Positions 1 to 4,855 of a stretch of 6,539 nucleotides of DNA are shown in pieces. The notes under the pieces were generated by a model. It was not told the DNA's origin and did not search any database. It worked only from the letters and a program-made list of their open reading frames with translations. The stretch spans positions 1 through 6,539 of the forward strand of contig CANRZQ010000158.1 of NCBI GenBank assembly GCA_947644475.1, given 5' to 3'. The DNA comes from an uncultured Muribaculaceae bacterium. GTDB taxonomy: Bacteria; Bacteroidota; Bacteroidia; Bacteroidales; Muribaculaceae. Both the position numbers and the translations under genes were made by a program. How positions within the stretch are numbered: position 1 is the first letter of the stretch; the number at the start of each line of letters is the position of its first letter.

Positions 1-1137
1 ATAGCCCAGCCCTGGAAAGTGACTTCCTGCGAATGGGACGACCAGCTCACCCGCCGCGCGGTGGTTTGGCTCTGCCACATGACCGGAAAACCCATCCTCA
101 AACTCACCGACCGCGACTACAACGATTGGGGCCTCGGCGAACTCCTTGCCATCTACGGCTCGGCATACAAAGCCAATATCAAGATTTTCAACGACTTGCA
201 GCACACCATCACCGGATGGCCCGGAGGCAAGCCCAACGCCGACGACTCCACCCGCCCCGAGCGCGCCAACCCCTACCCCAAGCGCGTGATCGTGTTCTCG
301 CCCCACCCCGACGACGACGTTATCTCTATGGGCGGCACGCTCAAACGCCTCGTCGACCAAGGCCACGACGTGCATGTGGCCTACGAGACATCGGGCAATA
401 TCGCTGTCGGCGACGAAGACATGATGCGCTATGTGATGCTCATGGACGGCATCGCCGAGAATTTCGGCATCGACACCGACATTTTCAAGGAAAAATCCGA
501 AGGCATCCACCAGTATATCTCCGAAAAGAAACCCGGCGACGTCGACTCTGCCGACATACGCTATCTCAAAACCATAATACGCCAGTGTGAGGCACGCACC
601 GCATGCCAGTATATCGGCGTAAAGAAAGAAAACGTCCACTTCCTCGGCCTTCCCTTCTACGAGACAGGCACAATCAAGAAAGGCGACCTCTCGCAGGCCG
701 ATGTCGACATCGTGAAGCAACTGCTCATCGATGTCAAGCCCGACGAGATATTCGTGGCCGGCGACCTCGCCGACCCCCACGGCACCCACCGCGTGTGCCT
801 CGACGCCGTGCTCGCCGCAATCGACGAACTCCTCGACGAGCCCTGGATGCAAGACTGCTACACATGGATGTATCGCGGAGCATGGGCCGAGTGGGAAATC
901 GACCACATCGAGATGGCCGTGCCCCTCAGCCCCGAGGAACTTCGCTTCAAGCGCAACTCCATCCTCAAACACCAGTCGCAGATGGAAAACGCCCCCTACC
1001 TCGGCGACGACGACCGCCTCTTCTGGCAGCGCGCCGAAGAGCGCAACCGCGCCACAGCCAAACTCTACGAAGACCTCGGCCTCGCCTCCTACGAAGCCAT
1101 CGAAGCCTTCGTGCGCTACCACCCCGTGAAAGGCTGA
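1..1137 (+). CDS. nagB: Glucosamine-6-phosphate deaminase fused to a PIG-L/LmbE-type deacetylase domain (3' part, 5' truncated by window edge)
   Basis: The frame is open from base 1 to the TGA at 1135-1137, giving 378 visible residues; the GTG at 19 is an internal valine codon, not a start. Residues 1 to about 75 resemble the C-terminal end of the NagB sugar-phosphate deaminase/isomerase domain. From about residue 90 a PIG-L/LmbE domain begins: its zinc motif PHPDDD is at residues 101-106, and a second histidine-rich motif, DPHGTHR, is at 258-264. Long NagB proteins with this appended domain (about 660 aa) are known in Bacteroidetes. The NagB part converts glucosamine-6-phosphate to fructose-6-phosphate plus ammonia in the cytoplasm; the PIG-L part would be a zinc-dependent N-deacetylase, whose substrate cannot be read here. 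The gene is visibly more GC-rich than the rest of the window and is followed by its own terminator. The family call is firm; the symbol assumes that the unseen N-terminus is NagB. Confidence 0.88.
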   Translation: MAQPWKVTSCEWDDQLTRRAVVWLCHMTGKPILKLTDRDYNDWGLGELLAIYGSAYKANIKIFNDLQHTITGWPGGKPNADDSTRPERANPYPKRVIVFSPHPDDDVISMGGTLKRLVDQGHDVHVAYETSGNIAVGDEDMMRYVMLMDGIAENFGIDTDIFKEKSEGIHQYISEKKPGDVDSADIRYLKTIIRQCEARTACQYIGVKKENVHFLGLPFYETGTIKKGDLSQADVDIVKQLLIDVKPDEIFVAGDLADPHGTHRVCLDAVLAAIDELLDEPWMQDCYTWMYRGAWAEWEIDHIEMAVPLSPEELRFKRNSILKHQSQMENAPYLGDDDRLFWQRAEERNRATAKLYEDLGLASYEAIEAFVRYHPVKG

Positions 1138-1160
1138 TCCCCCGCACATCCCCCCATACA

Positions 1161-1188
1161 GGCCGCCCCTCCCCGGAGCGGCCTTTTT
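1161..1188 (+). terminator. Rho-independent terminator of the NagB/PIG-L gene
   Basis: The arms GGCCGC (1161-1166) and GCGGCC (1178-1183) pair perfectly around an 11-nt loop and are followed at once by TTTTT (1184-1188). The hairpin starts 24 nt after the TGA of the fusion gene. An alternative fold also pairs CTCC with GGAG inside the loop. Confidence 0.8.
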
Positions 1189-1208
1189 CACAACCCCACA
1201 TTTCGGTG

Positions 1209-1222
1209 CTTGTTTAAACAAG
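1209..1222. repeat. 14-bp perfect palindrome
   Basis: CTTGTTTAAACAAG reads the same on both strands. It lies between the terminator of the upstream gene and the repeat region. It could be a binding site for a dimeric protein or chance in AT-rich DNA; no function is evident. Confidence 0.4.
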
Positions 1223-1250
1223 ATGGACCGCAACGTGGTCGAATACGGCA

Positions 1251-1293
1251 GAGGGTGTATCAAAAAAGTTGTTTATGCCGAGATTGTAGGGAC
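1251..1293. repeat. Dispersed 43-bp repeat, left copy
   Basis: This segment aligns without gaps to 6451-6493, with 35 of 43 positions identical by eye. The shared core includes GTTTATGCC after a run of six or more A's, and the pattern ATTGkAGGGA. In this copy the repeat runs directly into the left arm of the large inverted repeat at 1285-1379. The copy at the other end of the window joins unrelated purine-rich DNA, so the 43-bp unit looks modular. Confidence 0.6.
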
Positions 1294-1379
1294 GTACGGC
1301 TCGTGCGTCCGTTGCAAAACAATATTAATTAATTGTATTAATGATATTTACGCGGACGCACGAGCCGTGCGTCCCTACA
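1285..1379. mobile_element. REP/MITE-like element: large inverted repeat with nested hairpins
   Basis: The arms at 1285-1311 and 1353-1379 are reverse complements over 27 bp with a single mismatch, which would be a G-U pair in RNA; they enclose a 41-bp AT-rich centre. Each arm is also nearly palindromic by itself: GGACGCACG, then GCT, then CGTGCGTCC in the right arm, with one change in the left arm. The sequence could therefore form one long hairpin or two small ones. Paired short palindromes of this kind are typical of REP/BIME elements or small non-autonomous mobile elements. No transposase is encoded and I could not identify a target-site duplication. It could also act as a bidirectional transcription block, but no T-tract follows. 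Confidence 0.65.
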
Positions 1380-1415
1380 CCGTGATTACATTAACTTATT
1401 AATCAGATATACTTA
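1377..1415 (+). repeat. Leader duplication, first copy (upstream of the short LRR gene)
   Basis: The 39 bases here match 1965-2003 at 34 positions. Similarity then breaks, because the second copy carries about 30 extra bases, and resumes at AATAATAAT just ahead of the promoter box, continuing through the leader and signal-peptide codons of both LRR genes. The left boundary of the duplicated block coincides with the right end of the inverted-repeat element. Confidence 0.65.
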
Positions 1416-1450
1416 ATTATAAAATAATAATGGCCTTTAAACTTTTTTAT

Positions 1451-1458
1451 TATATTTG
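1451..1458 (+). promoter_or_regulatory. Bacteroidetes-type -7 promoter box for the short LRR gene
   Basis: TATATTTG matches the Bacteroidetes -7 consensus TAnnTTTG and lies 20 nt before the proposed ATG at 1479. The 16-base string at 1443-1458 (TTTTTTATTATATTTG) recurs exactly upstream of the minus-strand protease gene and with one change upstream of the long LRR gene. No good -33 TTTG is present at the expected spacing. Confidence 0.55.
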
Positions 1459-1478
1459 CAATCTAAACAAAAATGTAT

Positions 1479-1982
1479 ATGTGTAAAAAACTGCTCAATC
1501 TATTTTTTATCCTGCTGTTTGTAACAGTCATATCCTGTATCCCCGCTTTTGCCGCAAACGGCACCGTGAGCGACGATACTATTACATTCACCACTTCACG
1601 CCCCGCCGGCGAGACTATAAAACTCAACATCAAGGCTTCCGACAATATCGAGATTTCCGGTATTGCCAAAACCACAAACCTCACAGGCTCGAACACATTC
1701 ACGCTCACATCTCAGACTGTGGTGATAAAAGGCCCCGTCACCTCATTTGAATGTCCGGACAACGACATCACCTCGCTCGACATTTCCAAAAGCAAAAAAC
1801 TTTCCATACTGAAATGCGAGTGCAACCTCATCGAAAGTCTCGACCTGAGCCAAAACCCGGCAATCAGATATGTCAAATGCTACGGAAACCGCATCAAAGG
1901 CGACGCACTTACTCAAATGATGGAATCTCTGCCCCAAGACATCATCATTGAGTTTGAAAAATCAACACCGCGATTACATTAA
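1479..1982 (+). CDS. Short secreted LRR protein, truncated mosaic paralogue of the downstream LRR gene
   Basis: The product has 167 residues. I chose ATG 1479 because the paralogue starts with the same MCKKLLN; an in-frame ATG at 1473 adds only two residues. A signal peptide covers residues 1-26, with likely cleavage at AFA/ANG. A beta-rich lead (about 29-86) follows, then two 21-residue LRRs (87-107 and 108-128) and the start of a capping segment (129-153). The signal peptide matches the N-terminus of the downstream protein, residues 31-100 match its residues 293-362, and residues 101-153 match its residues 591-643. Six residues present after LPQ in the paralogue are missing, and the last six residues (from about STPRLH) come from duplicated leader DNA. 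It has no C-terminal sorting domain. It has its own promoter and no frameshift, so it may be expressed, but it is most easily read as a gene remnant. VISC at 17-20 could act as a lipobox. Confidence 0.6.
   Translation: MCKKLLNLFFILLFVTVISCIPAFAANGTVSDDTITFTTSRPAGETIKLNIKASDNIEISGIAKTTNLTGSNTFTLTSQTVVIKGPVTSFECPDNDITSLDISKSKKLSILKCECNLIESLDLSQNPAIRYVKCYGNRIKGDALTQMMESLPQDIIIEFEKSTPRLH
1571..1770 (+). repeat. Paralogous block A (matches 2981-3180)
   Basis: These 200 bases align without gaps to 2981-3180 with about 178 identities by hand count. They encode the beta-rich lead and the first half of an LRR. The match ends near ACATCA at 1765-1770, where similarity switches to a different part of the downstream gene. 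Confidence 0.8.
1771..1935 (+). repeat. Paralogous block B (matches 3862-4026)
   Basis: About 165 bases align without gaps to the third LRR module of the downstream gene, with roughly 84 percent identity by hand count. The block includes the perfectly shared stretch TACGGAAACCGCATCAAAGG. Blocks A and B are adjacent here but lie about 680 bp apart in the long gene. Confidence 0.78.
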
Positions 1983-2003
1983 CTTTCTAATCGGAGATAC
2001 TTA
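1965..2003 (+). repeat. Leader duplication, second copy (overlaps the stop of the short LRR gene)
   Basis: This is the counterpart of 1377-1415. It starts inside the last codons of the short LRR gene and supplies its TAA at 1980-1982. In the first copy the same bases are non-coding. Confidence 0.65.
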
Positions 2004-2061
2004 TATCACTATAATGGTGTATTAATTATCAATTAATAATAATAGTTTGTAACTTTTTTAC

Positions 2062-2069
2062 TATATTTG
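2062..2069 (+). promoter_or_regulatory. Bacteroidetes-type -7 promoter box for the long LRR gene
   Basis: TATATTTG lies 30 nt before ATG 2100. It is preceded by a T-run in the same arrangement as at 1443-1458, with one base changed. The leader behind it is about 10 nt longer than that of the short LRR gene. A TTTG at 2046-2049 is too close to serve as the -33 element. Confidence 0.55.
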
Positions 2070-2099
2070 CGCATTATTTGCAACCAAATCACAATTTTT

Positions 2100-4412
2100 A
2101 TGTGTAAAAAACTACTCAACCTATTATTTACCCTGCTGTTTGTAACAGCAATCGGTTCTGTTTCCTCATTTGCGGCAAACGGCATCGTGAAGATGAAGAC
2201 CGATGCCCCTGCCGGCACAAAACTGCGCATCCAGACCAGCCCGTACGACAACACTGTGGAAGGTGCCGACAAGGGCGATTTCGTGGGCGAGTTCTTCTCG
2301 AAAGGCCCAGGCTCGGAAATCACCATTACCTGCAACAACCTCGCACAACTCGAAGTGTACGGCTGCCAGCTGTCGGAAATCACCATCGCCGACGCCCCCG
2401 AACTATTCATCCTCAAATGCTACAACAATAATCTTACGTCGCTCGACGTAAGCATGTGCCCCGAACTCGCAATCATCGATTGCAAGAACAATCGCATTGC
2501 GTCGCTTGACCTCAGCAATTGCATCAAACTCGAAGAAGCATACGTATCAACCAACAATCTGTCTTCTTTCACTCTCGGCACACAGCCGCTTCTGAAAACG
2601 CTCGAATGTGCCGAGAATCCGCTCAGCACACTTGACCTCAGCAATTGCACGGCCCTTGAAGACCTCCGCATCGACAAATGCGAGTTCTCGTCCATCGACC
2701 TGAGCCACTGTCCGGAACTGTGGTGGATATTCGCCTTCGGCAACAATTTCGAAGGCGAAAGCATGGCTAATTTCATTGCCGGGCTTCCCGAGGCCAAGGC
2801 CACCGGAATGTTGTATATCGTAGACACCGCCGACAAAGACGAGACCAACGTATGCACCATGGAGAATGTAAGGGCGGCTGCCCAGAAAGGATGGGCCACC
2901 ATGGACTATTCCGGAGGTAAAGGCTCTGAGACACAACTCGGAGTGTTCTATCCGGGATGCGACTACGTGCCCTCTGTGAGCGACAACACCATCACGCTCA
3001 CCACTTCACGCGCCGCCGGCGAGACTATAAAACTCAACATTAAGGCTTCCGACAATATCGAGATTTCCGGTATTGCCGAAACCACGAACCTCACCGGCTC
3101 GAACACATTCACGCTCACATCTCAGACTGTGGTTGTCAAAGGCAATGTCACATCATTTGAATGCCCCAGCAACGACATCACATCTTTATCGTTCGACAAC
3201 CCCTCGCTTATCACCTATATCGACTGCCGCGACAATAGAATCGAGACTCTCAATCTCTCCGGCGCCTCATCGCTTCAGCAACTCTATGCTCAGAAAAATA
3301 GTCTCACGTCGCTCGACGTGACCGGATGCGACAAAATGATGCGTCTCGACTGCTATATCAATAACCTGCACGGCTCGGCCATGACCGCCTTCATGAATTC
3401 GCTCTGCACATCCACATCCGAGCCATATCTCTTTGTAATCGACACCAAGGCTCCCGACGGCGCCGAGCATAATGTGGCGTCGACAACGCAAGTATCGATC
3501 GCAACGGGCAAAGGATGGAAAGTATTCGACTACATAAACGGCGACCGCTATGGCTTCGGCACAGCATACGCCGGCTCTGAGCCCACCGAGCCCGAGGAAT
3601 ATTTCACTATCACACGCACGGCCAAGGGCGAAATCCAGCCGCAATTCACCCTGGCCGTACCGCAGACTGAAATACCGAAGGTGGAAGGCGGCGAAGTATT
3701 AGGCTGGAACGGATCATTGCTCACTATCCGCATGAAAGAGGAAACTGTAAAAATCTACGGCGATGTCACAGGATTGCAGATGATGTTCGGTGCAATCGAC
3801 GCAATCGATGTGTCGAACCTGCCGAACCTCAATGAACTCAACGTGGCCCTTAACAATATTACCTCTCTCGATGTCTCCAAAAACAAAAAACTTTCCATCC
3901 TGAGTTGCGAGTGCAACCTCCTCGAAAGCCTCGACCTGGGCCAGAATCCCGTAATTGAATATGTCAACTGCTACGGAAACCGCATCAAAGGCCAGGCCAT
4001 GACACAAATGATGGAATCCCTGCCCCAACGCACGCGCCAGGACTACGGCACCATCATTGTGTTCGACGAATCATATGCCGAAGAATTCAACGTATGCCTC
4101 ACAACCGACGCCACCATAGCCCTGCGTAAATATTGGGTGCCTTGCGAACTTGACGCCGATGGCAACGCCATACAGTACGACGGCGTGGAACAAGACGCCC
4201 TTGCTTCTGTGGCAGGCGACAGCGCAAATGCCATGTACGATGCCGCAAACGCCCTTATCATCGCTTCCGAGGCTTGCGACATCACCGTGTACAACCTCTC
4301 CGGCCTCACCGTAGCCGGGGCCTCAAACGCAGAATGTCTGCCGGTAGGCGACCTTCCCGAAGGCATCTACATTGTACGTGCCGGCACCTCGGTGCTTAAA
4401 ATCAAAAAATAA
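2100..4412 (+). CDS. Secreted leucine-rich-repeat protein with T9SS type A-like C-terminal sorting domain
   Basis: The product has 770 residues. ATG 2100 is preferred over an upstream in-frame TTG at 2067, because it puts the MCKKLLN signal peptide (1 to about 25, cleavage near SFA/ANG) at the N-terminus, as in the paralogue. Three related modules follow: about 28-289, 292-493 and 500-695. Each has a beta-rich lead, LRRs exactly 21 residues long (six at 81-206, three counting a lead repeat at 350-412, two at 577-618), and a cap with the pattern NxxxGxAMxxFMxSLP, a V/I-x-D strand and usually KGW. The LRRs carry a recurring cysteine (LxxLxCxxN). The C-terminus (about 715-770) has YNLSG, LPEGIYIVR and a lysine-rich end, typical of T9SS sorting domains. 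The protein is therefore probably exported and displayed on or released from the cell surface. Its ligand is unknown; LRRs suggest protein or glycan binding. It is the parent-like copy of the short gene upstream. Confidence 0.88.
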   Translation: MCKKLLNLLFTLLFVTAIGSVSSFAANGIVKMKTDAPAGTKLRIQTSPYDNTVEGADKGDFVGEFFSKGPGSEITITCNNLAQLEVYGCQLSEITIADAPELFILKCYNNNLTSLDVSMCPELAIIDCKNNRIASLDLSNCIKLEEAYVSTNNLSSFTLGTQPLLKTLECAENPLSTLDLSNCTALEDLRIDKCEFSSIDLSHCPELWWIFAFGNNFEGESMANFIAGLPEAKATGMLYIVDTADKDETNVCTMENVRAAAQKGWATMDYSGGKGSETQLGVFYPGCDYVPSVSDNTITLTTSRAAGETIKLNIKASDNIEISGIAETTNLTGSNTFTLTSQTVVVKGNVTSFECPSNDITSLSFDNPSLITYIDCRDNRIETLNLSGASSLQQLYAQKNSLTSLDVTGCDKMMRLDCYINNLHGSAMTAFMNSLCTSTSEPYLFVIDTKAPDGAEHNVASTTQVSIATGKGWKVFDYINGDRYGFGTAYAGSEPTEPEEYFTITRTAKGEIQPQFTLAVPQTEIPKVEGGEVLGWNGSLLTIRMKEETVKIYGDVTGLQMMFGAIDAIDVSNLPNLNELNVALNNITSLDVSKNKKLSILSCECNLLESLDLGQNPVIEYVNCYGNRIKGQAMTQMMESLPQRTRQDYGTIIVFDESYAEEFNVCLTTDATIALRKYWVPCELDADGNAIQYDGVEQDALASVAGDSANAMYDAANALIIASEACDITVYNLSGLTVAGASNAECLPVGDLPEGIYIVRAGTSVLKIKK
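2340..2717 (+). repeat. Six consecutive 21-residue LRR units (63-bp periodicity)
   Basis: Residues 81-206 of the long LRR protein divide without a gap into six 21-residue units that share L at positions 1, 4 and 11 and often D-L-S at 15-17. Later LRRs in the same protein (371-412 and 577-618) keep the same length. The DNA has diverged more than the protein pattern, so these are old duplications, unlike the recent block copies shared with the short gene. Confidence 0.75.
2981..3180 (+). repeat. Paralogous block A, long-gene copy
   Basis: This encodes the lead of module 2 in the long LRR protein (about residues 294-360) and is the counterpart of 1571-1770. In this copy the LRR continues with SFDNPSL after NDITSL, whereas the short gene continues with DISKSKK. 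Confidence 0.8.
3862..4026 (+). repeat. Paralogous block B, long-gene copy
   Basis: This encodes the end of one LRR, the last full LRR and the start of the cap in module 3 (about residues 588-642), and is the counterpart of 1771-1935. Confidence 0.78.
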
Positions 4413-4437
4413 TCATAGATACATTTCACGATAAGAC

Positions 4438-4464
4438 GGGCCGGGGCAACAATATCCCCGGCCC
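4438..4464 (+). terminator. Strong GC-rich hairpin after the long LRR gene
   Basis: GGGCCGGGG (4438-4446) pairs perfectly with CCCCGGCCC (4456-4464) around a 9-nt loop. It begins 26 nt after the LRR stop codon. What follows is ATTTATAAAT rather than a clean T-run, so termination may be incomplete. It ends 20 nt before the start of the PAS gene and could also form the leader of that transcript. Confidence 0.6.
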
Positions 4465-4483
4465 ATTTATAAATCAAATAAAG

Positions 4484-4849
4484 ATGGAAGATAATTACAA
4501 GATTCCAGAAGAAGTGGCCGACTGGGTGAAGGCAATAGGCTGCGCAGTAACAATCTGCGACACCGACGGACGCATACTCTACATGAACGACCGCGCACGG
4601 CTCACATACATCAAGCATGGCAACCTCATAGGCCATAACCTCCTTGGCTGCCACAACGAACGCTCGCAAGCCATAATACGCCGCCTGCTCGACACCGGAG
4701 GCACCAACACATACACTGTTACAAAAAACGGCATCCGCAAACTCATTTTCCAGACTGCATGGCGCCGTGACGGCCAGGTAGCAGGCCTTGCCGAAATATC
4801 AATTCCCCTGCCTGCCGACATGCCCCATTACGACCGCGACAAGCAGTAA
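4484..4849 (+). CDS. Small single-domain PAS protein
   Basis: The product has 121 residues, with ATG at 4484. Residues about 14-108 form one PAS fold: the strand AVTICDTDGRILYMND (21-36) is the usual PAS opening, followed by a helical section, LIGHNLLGCHNERS (48-61), and closing strands around TYTVTKNGIRKLIFQT (76-91) and GQVAGLAEIS (97-106). There is no signal peptide, membrane segment, kinase, GGDEF or DNA-binding domain, so it is a cytoplasmic stand-alone sensor or partner-binding module. The GCHN stretch (55-58) resembles a Cys-His motif seen in some PAS proteins, including the DUF438-linked type, and might bind a cofactor; this is inference. No clear Shine-Dalgarno sequence is present, which is common in Bacteroidetes. 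It lies 71 nt after the LRR gene, separated by the hairpin, and converges on the protease gene with 6 nt between stop codons. Confidence 0.75.
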   Translation: MEDNYKIPEEVADWVKAIGCAVTICDTDGRILYMNDRARLTYIKHGNLIGHNLLGCHNERSQAIIRRLLDTGGTNTYTVTKNGIRKLIFQTAWRRDGQVAGLAEISIPLPADMPHYDRDKQ

Positions 4850-4855
4850 CCCCCT

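Noticed and set aside
603..1217. Open frame of 204 codons on the plus strand within the NagB/PIG-L gene
   Set aside because: It overlaps a clear zinc-domain coding sequence in another frame, is very rich in Arg and Pro, and runs through the terminator; it is a by-product of high GC.
1285..1379. CRISPR-like repeat
   Set aside because: There are only two arms, they are inverted rather than direct, the centre is AT-rich, and no cas genes are in view.
1285..1379. Bidirectional terminator
   Set aside because: No T-tract follows either side; the length and nested palindromes fit a REP/MITE-like element better.
2067..2099. Upstream TTG start adding 11 residues to the long LRR protein
   Set aside because: It overlaps the -7 promoter box and puts polar residues before the signal peptide; the paralogue has no equivalent, so ATG 2100 is better.
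2340..2717. Tandem DNA repeats as a CRISPR or minisatellite
   Set aside because: The 63-bp periodicity is explained by 21-residue LRR units in a coding frame, and the DNA copies have diverged.
2420..2936. Minus-strand open frames opposite the long LRR gene
   Set aside because: They follow from the regular codon use of the LRRs on the plus strand and have no signal or domain of their own.
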